This document shows, piece after piece, positions 28,757-40,290 of a stretch of 64,000 nt of DNA. Source of the DNA: Tabrizicola caldifontis (GTDB lineage Bacteria; Pseudomonadota; Alphaproteobacteria; Rhodobacterales; Rhodobacteraceae); assembly GCF_004762095.1 (NCBI RefSeq), contig NZ_SIJH01000001.1:269209-333208 (forward strand), given 5' to 3'. The notes beneath the pieces are model-generated. The model was not told the DNA's origin. It worked only from the letters and a program-made list of their open reading frames with translations, and made no database searches. The translations under genes were made by a program, and so were the position numbers. Each line of letters starts with the position of its first letter. Position 1 is the stretch's first letter.

Positions 28757-29335
28757 TGTCACCGGGCTGCGGTCGCCCAAGGCAAACCGGCGAAGGACCG
28801 CTGGATAAAGCCGGTGCTCCATGGCGAGGACGCGGGCGGCAAGGGTTTCCTCGGTGTCGCCCGGCAGGACCGCCACGCGCGCCTGCCCCAGGATAGGGCC
28901 TGCGTCAAGCTCGGCCGTGACTTCGTGGACTGTGCATCCGGCCTCGGCATCCCCCGCGGCGAGGGCACGGGCATGGGTGTGCAGGCCGGGGTATTTCGGC
29001 AGAAGCGAGGGATGGATGTTCAGCATCCGGCCTTCGTAGCGGCGGATGAAGCCGGGGGTCAGGATTCGCATGAACCCCGCAAGGCACAGGATGTCGGGAT
29101 GCGCGGCGTCGATGTGGCGCGCCAGGGCTTCTTCAAACGCCTCGCGGCTGGGAAAGGCGCGGTGATCCACGGCAACAGTGGGGATGCCCAGCGCCTTGGC
29201 CCTGGCCAGCCCCGCGGCCGCCGGATCGTTCGAGGCGACCAGGACGGGGCGGGCGGGATGGTCGCCCACCATGTCCCGGACCAGCGCCAGCATGTTGGAG
29301 CCACCCCCGGAAATCAGGATGGCAACGCGTTTCAC
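28748..29335 (-). CDS. purN: Phosphoribosylglycinamide formyltransferase
   Basis: A 195-residue enzyme transferring a formyl group from 10-formyl-THF to GAR in purine synthesis. [15 protein letters not shown] is the phosphate loop, [17 protein letters not shown] holds the catalytic Asn and His, and [10 protein letters not shown] the catalytic Asp. The start is a GTG overlapping the purM stop (GTGA), so the two genes are translationally coupled. Confidence 0.96.
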   Translation of the reverse strand: MKRVAILISGGGSNMLALVRDMVGDHPARPVLVASNDPAAAGLARAKALGIPTVAVDHRAFPSREAFEEALARHIDAAHPDILCLAGFMRILTPGFIRRYEGRMLNIHPSLLPKYPGLHTHARALAAGDAEAGCTVHEVTAELDAGPILGQARVAVLPGDTEETLAARVLAMEHRLYPAVLRRFALGDRSPVTLA

Positions 29336-30378
29336 AGAAGCCTTCCGCGGTAGATGACCCCCTGCCCTTCGACGATGCGACCAAGGGCGGTGACGGTTTC
29401 GCCCGCATCGGCAAGCTGGGCGGCAAGTGGTTCCGCACGATCCGCGGCCACGACCAGCATCATCCCGATGCCGCAGTTGAAGGTTTTCAGAAGTTCGGCT
29501 TCCGCCATGTTCGCGGTGGTGGCCAACCAGCGGAAGACTGGCGGCAGGGTCCAGGACGACAGGTCGATCTCGCAGGCCAGCCCTTCCGGCAGCACGCGTG
29601 GCGGATTCTCGGTCAGGCCGCCGCCGGTGATGTGCGCCAGTCCATGCACCCCACCTGCACGGATCGCGGCCAGCGCCTGCCTGACGTATAGCCGCGTCGG
29701 CGTCAGCAGAGCCTGCCCCAGGCTGCCGTCCGAAAAGGGCGAGGGTGCGTCCCATCCAAGGCCGGACAGCTCCACCACCTTGCGGACAAAGCTGTAGCCG
29801 TTGGAATGCACCCCGTTCGAGGCGAGGCCCAGGATCACATCACCCGCCTGCACGCCCGAGGGCAGTTCGCCGCCACGCTCCATCGCGCCGACGGCAAAGC
29901 CCGCCAGGTCGAAATCACCCCGGTGATACATGCCCGGCATTTCCGCCGTCTCGCCCCCGATCAGGGCGCAGCCGCTGTCGGCGCACCCCTTGGCGATGCC
30001 TGCAATGATGCGGGCGGCCTGATCGACCTCCAGTTTGCCGGTCGCGAAATAATCCAGGAAGAACAGCGGCTCGGCCCCCTGGCAGACCAGGTCGTTCACG
30101 CACATCGCGACCAGGTCGATGCCGATCGTATCCATATGGCCGGTGTCGATGGCGATGCGCAGCTTTGTGCCAACGCCGTCGGTCGCGGCAACTAGGACCG
30201 GATCATGGTAGCCCGCCGCCTTCAGGTCGAAAAGGGCCCCGAACCCGCCAAGCCCGCCCATCACGCCGGGACGGTTGGTGGCCCTGGCGGCCGGCTTGAT
30301 CCGCTCGACCAGCGCGTTTCCGGCGTCGATGTCCACACCCGCGTCGGCATAGGTCAGCCCGTTCTGCCCCTTGGTCAT
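29332..30378 (-). CDS. purM: Phosphoribosylformylglycinamidine cyclo-ligase
   Basis: AIR synthetase of 348 residues, an ATP-dependent step of purine synthesis. Motifs include [54 protein letters not shown] and [19 protein letters not shown] (family dimer and ATP sites). The ATG at 30378 follows a purine-rich GGGGGCTGGCAG and gives the normal N-terminus; the open frame upstream is not conserved. It is first in the purM-purN pair. Confidence 0.97.
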   Translation of the reverse strand: MTKGQNGLTYADAGVDIDAGNALVERIKPAARATNRPGVMGGLGGFGALFDLKAAGYHDPVLVAATDGVGTKLRIAIDTGHMDTIGIDLVAMCVNDLVCQGAEPLFFLDYFATGKLEVDQAARIIAGIAKGCADSGCALIGGETAEMPGMYHRGDFDLAGFAVGAMERGGELPSGVQAGDVILGLASNGVHSNGYSFVRKVVELSGLGWDAPSPFSDGSLGQALLTPTRLYVRQALAAIRAGGVHGLAHITGGGLTENPPRVLPEGLACEIDLSSWTLPPVFRWLATTANMAEAELLKTFNCGIGMMLVVAADRAEPLAAQLADAGETVTALGRIVEGQGVIYRGRLL

Positions 30379-30493
30379 CTGCCAGCCCCCATCACCGGAT
30401 TCGCCCCTGCGGCCCGCATAGACGATTGGCCCGGCCCGCGCAACGCGCGCCGCTTGACCGTGTGCCCGCATCTGACTAGGCAGGACATGCTAC

Positions 30494-30569
30494 GGGCCTG
30501 TAGCTCAACGGTCAGAGCAGGGCGCTCATAACGCCTTGGTTGGGGGTTCGAATCCCTCCGGGCCTACCA
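30494..30569 (+). tRNA. tRNA with CAT anticodon, probably tRNA-Ile2 (lysidine type)
   Basis: Full cloverleaf: acceptor GGGCCTG pairing CGGGCCT with two G-U pairs, D arm GCTC/GAGC, anticodon loop CTCATAA (anticodon CAT), T loop TTCGAAT and an encoded CCA. Initiator features (three G-C pairs at the anticodon stem, C1-A72 mismatch) are absent. The AGGGCG and CGCCTTGG context resembles E. coli tRNA-Ile2 more than elongator tRNA-Met, so Ile2 is my preference. Confidence 0.9.
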
Positions 30570-30586
30570 TTCACCCGCGGGGGGCG

Positions 30587-31960
30587 ATGAAGGTCGGCGA
30601 CATTTCTTTCTGGTATGCCGATATCGGCCTGCCCTATCGCCGCGCGTCCCTTTCCGGCGATACCACGGCCGACGTGGCGATCATCGGGGCAGGATATACC
30701 GGCCTGTGGACGGCCTACTATCTGAAGAAAATTCAGCCGGCGCTGGACGTGCTGGTGATCGAGAAGGAATTCGCGGGCTTCGGCGCCTCGGGCCGAAATG
30801 GCGGCTGGCTAACCGGGGGCTTTGCCTGGAACCACCGGCGCTATCTGGAAGGATCCAGCGAACACCAGGTCCGCGCCATGGTCGAGGCTATGAACGGCAC
30901 CGTGGACGAAGTGATCCGCGTGGCCGAGGCCGAGGGCATCGACGCCGACATCCACCGCACCGACGAGCTTATGGTGGCGACAAAGCCCGCGCAGGTCGCC
31001 CGGATGCAGGCCGAGGTCGCGCATCGCCGGCACTGGGGAGAAGAGGACAGGGTCTTCCAGATGAACGCCCGCGACCTTGCCGCGCGCATTCGTATCCCTG
31101 GCGCGCTGGGGGCCATGGTGGTGACGAACGTGGCGCGCATCCAGCCTGCGAAACTGGTGCGCGGCCTTGCCGACGCAGTAGAGCGTCTCGGGGTCCGGTT
31201 GGTCGAGGGGACGGCCGTCACCTCTTACGAAACAGGCCTTGTGACGACCGATCGGGGCATGGTGCGGGCCCCGCTGATCCTCCGCTGCACCGAAGGCTTC
31301 ACGGCAGGCCTGCCGGGTCACAAACGCGAATGGCTGCCGATGAACTCGGCCCAGATCGCGACGGAACCGCTACCGGTCGAGCTCTGGGACCGGATAGGAT
31401 GGCAAGGGCACGAGATCGTGGGCGATTTCGCCAACGCCTACTGCTATTGCCAGCGTACGCGCGAGGGGCGCATCACTGTGGGAGCACGCGGGGTGCCCTA
31501 CCGGTTCGGATCCAGTCTCGACACCAACGGCGCGCCAGACCCCGAAACGATCCGCCGGCTGGTCGCGATCTTGCGCCGGCATTTCCCCGATGCAGGCGAA
31601 GCAAGGATCGACCATGCATGGTGCGGCGTCCTGGGTGTGCCGCGCGACTGGTGCGCAACGGTGGGTCTTGACCCGGCGACCGGCCTTGGCTGGGCGGGTG
31701 GCTATGTCGGGGTGGGCGTCTCGACCTCGAACCTTGCCGGACGCACGCTGGCGGATCTGGTGCTGGGGCGCGACACCGATCTTGTGCACCTTCCCTGGGT
31801 GAACCGCCGCGTCAGGGACTGGGAGCCGGAACCCTTCCGCTGGCTTGGCGTGCACGGCATGTATGCCCTGCTGAACGCCGCTGACAGGCGCGAGGACCGG
31901 GCCGGCGCGGGGCCGTCGAAGCTGGCAACCCTGGGCAACTGGCTGACCGGGCGCGGGTAG
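30587..31960 (+). CDS. FAD-dependent oxidoreductase, DAO family
   Basis: A 457-residue flavoenzyme. The N-terminal dinucleotide fold is VAIIGAGYTGLWTAYYLKK (about 29-47) with ASGRNGGWLTGG as the second FAD contact typical of gamma-glutamylputrescine/glycine oxidase-type proteins. C-terminal LGWAGGYVGVGVSTSNLAG contacts the flavin. It probably oxidises a primary or secondary amine, producing H2O2. CGGGGGG lies before the ATG, 17 bases after the tRNA. H2O2 production would be of interest next to the haloperoxidase downstream, but the 52-base gap and the lack of known substrate leave that open. Confidence 0.88.
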   Translation: MKVGDISFWYADIGLPYRRASLSGDTTADVAIIGAGYTGLWTAYYLKKIQPALDVLVIEKEFAGFGASGRNGGWLTGGFAWNHRRYLEGSSEHQVRAMVEAMNGTVDEVIRVAEAEGIDADIHRTDELMVATKPAQVARMQAEVAHRRHWGEEDRVFQMNARDLAARIRIPGALGAMVVTNVARIQPAKLVRGLADAVERLGVRLVEGTAVTSYETGLVTTDRGMVRAPLILRCTEGFTAGLPGHKREWLPMNSAQIATEPLPVELWDRIGWQGHEIVGDFANAYCYCQRTREGRITVGARGVPYRFGSSLDTNGAPDPETIRRLVAILRRHFPDAGEARIDHAWCGVLGVPRDWCATVGLDPATGLGWAGGYVGVGVSTSNLAGRTLADLVLGRDTDLVHLPWVNRRVRDWEPEPFRWLGVHGMYALLNAADRREDRAGAGPSKLATLGNWLTGRG

Positions 31961-32012
31961 ATCACGAAGGGTTGATGTTGCCCGACACTTTGGCGCATGA
32001 CAGAAAGGCCCC

Positions 32013-33350
32013 ATGGCACGGGAGGACACGATGCCGATGCACCGCCGTCAGGTTCTTGGCCTTGCGCTTGCCGCGCCAGCCCTGCTGCGCGTTCCGCCCG
32101 CCCTTGCGGCCGACAGGGCAGATGTCTCGCGCAAGGTTCTGCTGACCTGGCACAAGCTTGTTCTGGAACTGGTCCGCCATACCGCTACCTATGTGCCCCC
32201 GGTGGCGGCCCGCGCCTTCGCATATGTCGGCATCACCGCGCACGAGGCGCTGTCATCCGGCAACCCTGCCCTGCGCAGTCTTGCCGGCCAGCTCAGCGAT
32301 CTTTCCCCCTTGCCCGCACGCGCAAGCGGCGTCCATGACGAAGCTTGCGTCTTGCATGGCGCGCTTCAGGCGGTCGTAGGCGAACTGTTCGCCAACACAG
32401 GTCCGACCGGCCTGCGCGCCATGCAGGCGATGGGCCGCAAGATGGGAGAGACCGCAAGCACGGGGATCGACGGCGCGGTGGTGGCGCGCAGTGTCGCGCA
32501 CGGGGAAGCCATTGCTGAGCGGATCCTTGCATGGGCTGCCGCCGACGGCGGCGCGGTGATCGAGAACATGGGCTTTCCCATGAATTACACCCCCGGCACC
32601 CGCCCGCAGGACTGGGTGCCTACGAACCTGATCCGTCTGCAACAGGCGCCTCTTCTGCCCGGGTGGTCGAATTGCCGGCCTTTTGCCCTGCCATACTCGG
32701 ACGCCTGCGATGCGCCGCCGCACCCCGATTACGACGAAGCGCCGGGATCCGCCTTCCACGACGCCGCGCTGGAGGTCTACGAGACCAGCCGCAACCTGAC
32801 CCAGGACCAGAAACTGATCGCGCGGTTCTGGTCGGACGACCCGATGCTGACACCGACACCGGCCGGACACTGGATCTCGATCGTGCTGCAGATCGCGGAC
32901 CGCGACAGCCTGCCGGCAGAAGCGATCTCGGCCACGCTGGCAAAGCTGGGCGTGGCGCAGGCGGATGCGTTCATCTCGTGCTGGTCGACGAAATTCAGGT
33001 ACAACCTGCTGCGGCCGGTAACCTACATCAATCGCCACATCGACCCTTCCTGGGAACCCTTTCTCATCACCCCGCCGTTCCCGGAATACACGTCGGGCCA
33101 TTCGACGCAGTCGGGGGCGGCAATGACCGTGCTGACCTCGGTTCTTGGCGAAGGGTTCGCCTTCGACGACGCGACGCACGAGGACGATGGCCTGCCGGTC
33201 CGCAGCTTCCCGTCCTTTGCCGCGGCGGCAGAAGAGGCTGCGATGTCCCGGCTTTACGGCGGCATCCATTTCCGCTTCGGCAACGAACGCGGCCTGGATC
33301 AGGGCCGCGCCGTGGGGGCCTATGCCGCCGCTCTGAAGACCGAGTCCTGA
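32013..33350 (+). CDS. Vanadium-dependent haloperoxidase family protein, Tat-type signal
   Basis: Secreted enzyme of about 445 residues in the PAP2/vanadium haloperoxidase superfamily. The N-terminus MHRRQVLGLALAAPALL looks like a twin-arginine signal. Vanadate-pocket residues are all present in order: Lys and Arg in STKFRYNLLRP (about 323-331), Ser-Gly-His in PEYTSGHSTQ (about 357-365), and Arg plus His six residues later in SRLYGGIHF (about 412-420). The family oxidises halides with H2O2, though some members act as phosphatases. Its stop codon overlaps the start of the FG-GAP gene (TGATG). Confidence 0.88.
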   Translation: MAREDTMPMHRRQVLGLALAAPALLRVPPALAADRADVSRKVLLTWHKLVLELVRHTATYVPPVAARAFAYVGITAHEALSSGNPALRSLAGQLSDLSPLPARASGVHDEACVLHGALQAVVGELFANTGPTGLRAMQAMGRKMGETASTGIDGAVVARSVAHGEAIAERILAWAAADGGAVIENMGFPMNYTPGTRPQDWVPTNLIRLQQAPLLPGWSNCRPFALPYSDACDAPPHPDYDEAPGSAFHDAALEVYETSRNLTQDQKLIARFWSDDPMLTPTPAGHWISIVLQIADRDSLPAEAISATLAKLGVAQADAFISCWSTKFRYNLLRPVTYINRHIDPSWEPFLITPPFPEYTSGHSTQSGAAMTVLTSVLGEGFAFDDATHEDDGLPVRSFPSFAAAAEEAAMSRLYGGIHFRFGNERGLDQGRAVGAYAAALKTES

Positions 33351-34909
33351 TGCGCACCACGATTGCCCTGCTGGTCCTTGCCGGCCCTGCCCTGGCCGAG
33401 CCATCCGTTCCCGTCTTCGCCGACGAGACCGCAACAGCGGGCCTGACCACGATTTACCAGGGCGATTGGGAATACATGGTGGGCGGTGGTGTGGCCACCT
33501 TCGACTGCTCTGGTGACGGCTTTCCCGAAGTCTTTCTTTCCGGTGGCGCGGGGCCTTCGGGCCTTTATTGGAACCGCAGCCTGCAGGGCGGTCCGTTGAC
33601 TTTCGAAAAGACGGACAGCATCGCGCTGGATGCCGTGCTGGGCGCCTATCCGCTGGACATCGACAGCGACGGGATGATGGACCTGGTGGTGCTGCGGCAC
33701 GGGTCGAACCGGCTGATGCGGGGGCTCGGCGAGTGCCGGTTCGAGGATGCGACCGAGACCTGGGGCTTTGATGGCGGCGATGCCTGGTCCACCGCCTTTG
33801 CCGCGATCTGGGAAAAGGGCCAGGACTGGCCGACCATCGCCATCGGCAACTACGTCGATCGTTACGAAGAGGCGTTTCCCTGGGGATCCTGCACCGACAA
33901 CTGGCTGCATCGCCCTGACGGCACCCGTTTTGCCCCGCCGATTGCGCTGACCCCATCCTTCTGCGCGCTGTCCATGATCTTCACCGACTGGAACCGCTCG
34001 GGCCAGTGGGCGCTGCGGGTTTCGAACGACCGCGAATATTACAAGGGCGGGCAGGAACAGCTGTGGCACCTCGACCCGGGCCAGCCGCCGCGCCTTTATA
34101 CCGAGGCCGAGGGCTGGAAGCGTCTGCGCATCTGGGGAATGGGGATCGCCACGGCGGATGTGAACCTGGACGGCTACCCAGACTACTACCTGACCTCGAT
34201 GGCCGACAACAAGTTGCAGTTCCTGAAGGATCCGGCCTCGGGCAAACCCGATTATGCCGATCTGGCCTTCCGTTCTGGCGTCACGGCCCATCGGCCCTAT
34301 ACCGGGGGCGACCTGCGCCCCTCGACAGCCTGGCATCCGCAGTTCGCCGACGTGAACAACGACGGGCGGCTGGACATTTTCGTGGCCAAGGGCAACGTCG
34401 CGAAGATGCCGGATTTTGCCGAGCGCGACCCGAACAACCTGCTGCTTTCCGCCGGGGACGGCACCTTCGTCGAAGCCGGGGACCGTGCAGGCATCGCCAG
34501 CATGTCCGTTGCGCGCGGGGCACAGGTCGTGGACCTGAACCTCGACGGCCTTCTGGACCTGGTGGTGGTCAACCGGTGGACCCCGGCCGAAGTCTGGCGT
34601 CAGACCGGCGAACCCGGCGGCAACTGGGTGCAGGTCAGGCTGGAACAGGCCGGACCCAATCGCAACGCCATCGGATCGGTGGTGGAAATCCGTCGTGGCG
34701 CTGCGGTCGAGCGCCACGAGATCGCCGCGGGGGGCGGGCACGTCTCGGGCTCTGTCGGCTGGCTGCATTTCGGTCTTGGCGCGGCAGAGCGGGCGGAATT
34801 GCGGGTCATCTGGCCCGACGGGACGGCGGGCGACTGGCATTCGCTTCCTGCCGGCACCTTCCACATCCTGGGCCCCGATACAGGGGCCAGACCTTGGACG
34901 CCGGGTTGA
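33350..34909 (+). CDS. Secreted CRTAC1-like FG-GAP/VCBS repeat protein with ASPIC/UnbV domain
   Basis: A 519-residue exported protein: signal peptide MRTTIALLVLAGPALAEP, then several FG-GAP/VCBS-type calcium-binding blades with D-x-D-x-D-G loops (DCSGDGFPEVFL; DIDSDGMMDLVV; DVNLDGYPDYYL; DVNNDGRLDIFV; DLNLDGLLDLVV), forming a beta-propeller. The C-terminal region NAIGSVVEIRRG...HFGLG...VIWPDG is an ASPIC/UnbV domain. It is translationally coupled to the haloperoxidase by a 1-base overlap, so the two are expected to be made in step and to work in the periplasm or outside. Function is unknown. Confidence 0.87.
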   Translation: MRTTIALLVLAGPALAEPSVPVFADETATAGLTTIYQGDWEYMVGGGVATFDCSGDGFPEVFLSGGAGPSGLYWNRSLQGGPLTFEKTDSIALDAVLGAYPLDIDSDGMMDLVVLRHGSNRLMRGLGECRFEDATETWGFDGGDAWSTAFAAIWEKGQDWPTIAIGNYVDRYEEAFPWGSCTDNWLHRPDGTRFAPPIALTPSFCALSMIFTDWNRSGQWALRVSNDREYYKGGQEQLWHLDPGQPPRLYTEAEGWKRLRIWGMGIATADVNLDGYPDYYLTSMADNKLQFLKDPASGKPDYADLAFRSGVTAHRPYTGGDLRPSTAWHPQFADVNNDGRLDIFVAKGNVAKMPDFAERDPNNLLLSAGDGTFVEAGDRAGIASMSVARGAQVVDLNLDGLLDLVVVNRWTPAEVWRQTGEPGGNWVQVRLEQAGPNRNAIGSVVEIRRGAAVERHEIAAGGGHVSGSVGWLHFGLGAAERAELRVIWPDGTAGDWHSLPAGTFHILGPDTGARPWTPG

Positions 34910-35378
34910 CGCGAATCAGGGCGAACATCACGCGCGGCCTGCGCGGCACCCTTGCAGATTGAACTCATGCCACCCCTGCAACCCTGAATATTCGGGGCGC
35001 ATGCTGCTTGCCGCCGCCACAACAGGGCTTTCGGCGGAGGCTGTTGATTTCAGGCAACAATGCCGGAGCCGATCCGAGACGCAATAGCGAAGCCGCCCGG
35101 TATGGGCAGACAGGCCAGTCGAACGAATTATTCATATGATACAGAATGTTACCAGATATCGAAAAAACTCTGCTCTCTGACGCTGCCGAAATCCGGCCGC
35201 CCTGATGCAATGCGATGCGCCAATTGGAGTGCCAAGGCCATGTTTCCTGCGGACCGGCCGGGTCTGTATCCTGATTGCCAATTGCAGACGTCCCCACTGG
35301 GCACTGCCCTTGGTTCGTCGGGACGATGCTCTCGCTACAAGTGCCGGACAGGACATAAAGCAGACCGGACCACACAAG
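34910..35378. other. 469-base non-coding region before the kinase gene
   Basis: This gap includes an A/T-rich patch near 35117-35170 (with the 8-base palindrome TCATATGA at about 35133) that differs from the surrounding composition and may hold the kinase promoter. No convincing gene, tRNA or terminator is seen. The stretch is open in the kinase frame from 35205, but no start before 35379 is supported. Confidence 0.5.
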
Positions 35379-36497
35379 ATGCAAGGCCCGACACGGATCG
35401 ACCCCAGCCTGGACCCGGACGGATATCACGCCGGCCCGGAAGTCTTTGCTGACGATCTGAAACCGGGCACAAGGCTTCTGGATGGTCAATACACAATTCT
35501 GGGCTTCCTGAACTCTGGCGGTTTCGGAATCACCTATCTTGCCAAGGATTCGCTTGATCGCACCGTCGTCATCAAGGAGTGCTTCCCCAACACGCTCTGC
35601 CGAAGGTCCGGCGGAATCGTCCGCGCCCGCTCGCGCAAGCATTCGGGGGATTTCCGCGGCTTCGTCCAGGGCTTCATCGACGAGGCCCGCAGCCTTGCCC
35701 GCCTGGTGCATCCGAACATTGTCGGCGTGCATCAGGTGTTCGAGGACAATGACACGGCCTACATGGCAATCGATTTCATCAACGGCAAGGATCTGCACGA
35801 CATCCTGGAATCGACCGACCAGGCCTTCACGCCGGAAGAAACCGTGGCGATGTTGAAGAAGTTACTCAGTGCGGTCGATTTCATTCACCAGGCGGGGATC
35901 CTGCATCGCGACATCTCGCCCGACAACATCCTGATCGACCAGACCGGAAACCCGGTGCTGATCGACTTTGGCGCGGCCAGCGAACAGGTCATGCGGGCCA
36001 CGCGGGTGCTGACAGGACGACGCGTCGTGAAGGACGGCTATTCGCCGCAGGAATTCTACCTGTCGGGCGCGCAGCAAAGCCCGGCAAGCGACCTTTATGC
36101 GCTGGGTGCCACCTTCTACCATGTGATCAGTGGCAAGGCAGCGCCCGAAAGCCAGCGGCGTCTGGCGATGGTGGCGGAAGGTTCGTCCGACCCCTGCCAG
36201 CCGCTTTCGGGCCGCTTCCCTGGCTATCCTGCCGGCTTTCTGGAATCGATCGACAAGGCAATGCGCGTGATGCCGCGCTACCGGCTTCAAAGCGCCCAGG
36301 AATGGCTGGACATGATAGAACAGGGTGAAAAGGGCCTGTTTACCCACGCACCCGAACCGTTGGCGCGGCCAGACACCGCGCACATCGCAGCCGCGCGCCG
36401 TCCCGGCTTTCTTGAAGCGAACAAGGGCTATCTTCTTGGCGCGGGGATCGCCCTTGCCCTGATGGCGCTGGTCGCGGCATGGAAGCTGCTGACCTGA
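35379..36497 (+). CDS. Membrane-anchored eukaryotic-type Ser/Thr protein kinase
   Basis: A 372-residue kinase. The glycine-rich loop is LNSGGFGITYLAKD, the ATP lysine is in VVIKE, the catalytic loop is HRDISPDNILID and the metal site is DFGAAS; the activation segment ends with DGYSPQEFY. After the kinase domain (about 30-290) comes a linker and one C-terminal membrane segment (GYLLGAGIALALMALVAAW) with almost nothing beyond it, so it is tail-anchored with the kinase in the cytoplasm. HRD has Ile-Ser instead of the usual Leu-Lys, so the catalytic-loop lysine is missing. No phosphatase, FHA or secretion genes are adjacent. Confidence 0.9.
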   Translation: MQGPTRIDPSLDPDGYHAGPEVFADDLKPGTRLLDGQYTILGFLNSGGFGITYLAKDSLDRTVVIKECFPNTLCRRSGGIVRARSRKHSGDFRGFVQGFIDEARSLARLVHPNIVGVHQVFEDNDTAYMAIDFINGKDLHDILESTDQAFTPEETVAMLKKLLSAVDFIHQAGILHRDISPDNILIDQTGNPVLIDFGAASEQVMRATRVLTGRRVVKDGYSPQEFYLSGAQQSPASDLYALGATFYHVISGKAAPESQRRLAMVAEGSSDPCQPLSGRFPGYPAGFLESIDKAMRVMPRYRLQSAQEWLDMIEQGEKGLFTHAPEPLARPDTAHIAAARRPGFLEANKGYLLGAGIALALMALVAAWKLLT

Positions 36498-36527
36498 TCG
36501 AAACGGTCTGTGGGCCAGAGCGCTGAT

Positions 36528-38607
<2,080 letters not shown>

Positions 38608-38661
38608 ACCGGCCCCCCAAGGGCCTGAACCATCAACCACTCAATCGTGAAAGGCAGTCAG

Positions 38662-40071
38662 ATGAGCGCCGTTGCCAAGGCTCTGAAACTGATGAAGGAC
38701 GAGGAGGTCGAATACGTCGACATCCGCTTCACCGACCCTAAGGGCAAGCTCCAGCATGTGACGCTGGTCGCGGACCTGGTGGACGAGGATTTCTTCGAGG
38801 AAGGCTTCATGTTCGACGGCTCGTCGATCGCGGGCTGGAAGTCGATCGACCAGTCCGACATGAAGCTGATCCCGGATGCGGCCTCGGTCTATATCGACCC
38901 GTTCTACGCCGAAAAGACCATGGCCGTGCACTGCAACGTGGTCGAGCCCGACACCGGCGAGGCCTACAGCCGCTGTCCACGCCAGACCGCGCTGAAGGCG
39001 GAAGCCTACCTGAAATCCTCGGGCATCGGTGACGCGGCCTATTTCGGCCCCGAGGCCGAATTCTTCATCTTCGACGACGTGCGCTATTCGGTGACGCCGC
39101 GCAAGGTGGCCTACGAGATCGACGCCGAGGCCGCCGCTTGGAACACCGACACCGTGACCGAAGGCGGCAACTACGGCCACCGCGCGGGCCACAAGGGTGG
39201 CTATTTCCCGGTCAATCCGATCGACGAGGCCCAGGACATCCGCGGCGAAATGCTTTCGACCATGAAGCGGATGGGCATGAAGGTGGACAAGCACCACCAC
39301 GAGGTCGCGACCTGCCAGCACGAACTGGGCATGATCTTCGGCGGGCTGGTGGAGCAGGCCGACAACATCCAGAAGTACAAGTACGTCATTCACAACGTGG
39401 CCCACGCCTACGGCAAGACCGTGACCTTCATGCCGAAGCCGATGAAGGGCGACAACGGCTCGGGGATGCACGTCAACATGTCGATCTGGAAGGGCGGCAA
39501 GCCCTTGTTCGCGGGCGACAAGTATGCCGACCTTTCCCAGGAGGCCCTGTGGTTCATCGGCGGCATCCTGAAGCATGCCAAGGCCCTGAACGCGCTGACC
39601 AACCCCTCGACCAACAGCTACAAGCGGCTGATCCCCGGGTTCGAAGCGCCGGTGCTGCGTGCCTATTCGGCCCGCAATCGGTCGGGTTGTGTCCGTATTC
39701 CGTGGACCGAAAGCCCGAAGGCCAAGCGTGTGGAAGCCCGCTTCCCCGATCCGTCGGCGAACCCCTATCTGGCATTCTCGGCCCTGTTGATGGCGGGTCT
39801 GGACGGCATCAAGAACAAGATCGACCCGGGTCCGGCATCGGATAAGGATCTTTATGACTTGCCGCCGGAAGAACTGGCCGAAATCCCGACCGTCTGCGGT
39901 TCGCTGCGCGAGGCACTGGAGTCGCTGGAAGCCGATCATGACTTCCTGCTGGTGGGCGATGTGTTCACCAAGGACCAGCTGGAAGCCTACATGGCGCTGA
40001 AATGGGAAGAGGTTTACGCCTACGAGCATACGCCCCACCCGGTCGAATACCAGATGTACTACTCCTGCTAA
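38662..40071 (+). CDS. glnA: Glutamine synthetase type I
   Basis: GSI-beta enzyme of 469 residues assimilating ammonium. [24 protein letters not shown], the metal-ligand region [43 protein letters not shown] and the adenylylation tyrosine in [10 protein letters not shown] (Tyr398, equivalent to E. coli Tyr397) are all present, so activity is expected to be controlled by adenylylation. A strong terminator lies 23 bases after the stop. Confidence 0.99.
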   Translation: MSAVAKALKLMKDEEVEYVDIRFTDPKGKLQHVTLVADLVDEDFFEEGFMFDGSSIAGWKSIDQSDMKLIPDAASVYIDPFYAEKTMAVHCNVVEPDTGEAYSRCPRQTALKAEAYLKSSGIGDAAYFGPEAEFFIFDDVRYSVTPRKVAYEIDAEAAAWNTDTVTEGGNYGHRAGHKGGYFPVNPIDEAQDIRGEMLSTMKRMGMKVDKHHHEVATCQHELGMIFGGLVEQADNIQKYKYVIHNVAHAYGKTVTFMPKPMKGDNGSGMHVNMSIWKGGKPLFAGDKYADLSQEALWFIGGILKHAKALNALTNPSTNSYKRLIPGFEAPVLRAYSARNRSGCVRIPWTESPKAKRVEARFPDPSANPYLAFSALLMAGLDGIKNKIDPGPASDKDLYDLPPEELAEIPTVCGSLREALESLEADHDFLLVGDVFTKDQLEAYMALKWEEVYAYEHTPHPVEYQMYYSC

Positions 40072-40094
40072 GTCCTTCGGACACAGGGGCAAAG

Positions 40095-40118
40095 GGGCGC
40101 CTTCGGGCGCCCTTTCTT
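40095..40118 (+). terminator. Rho-independent terminator after glnA
   Basis: Perfect 7-bp stem GGGCGCC with a TTCG tetraloop and GGCGCCC, followed by TTTCTT. It is the clearest intrinsic terminator in the window and closes the glnB-glnA unit. Confidence 0.9.
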
Positions 40119-40290
40119 CATTCAGGCATGCGGACGCTGGCCACCCTGCTACATGGGTCCGACGACACCGTCCGACCCATCGTCCAGATGGTGCGGCAGG
40201 CACGAGATTGGGAATCCGCGCGGTCGGAATGACCTAAGGCACCAGACCTTCGCCGGATCCGGCCAGAGGACCGCAAGACCCCGAGGCCAG

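Noticed and set aside
30494..30569. Initiator tRNA-fMet
   Set aside because: CAT anticodon is shared, but the acceptor stem is paired at position 1-72 and the anticodon stem lacks the three consecutive G-C pairs of initiators.
32253..33956. 567-codon minus-strand frame opposite the haloperoxidase and FG-GAP genes
   Set aside because: Antisense shadow; no domain and extreme Arg content.
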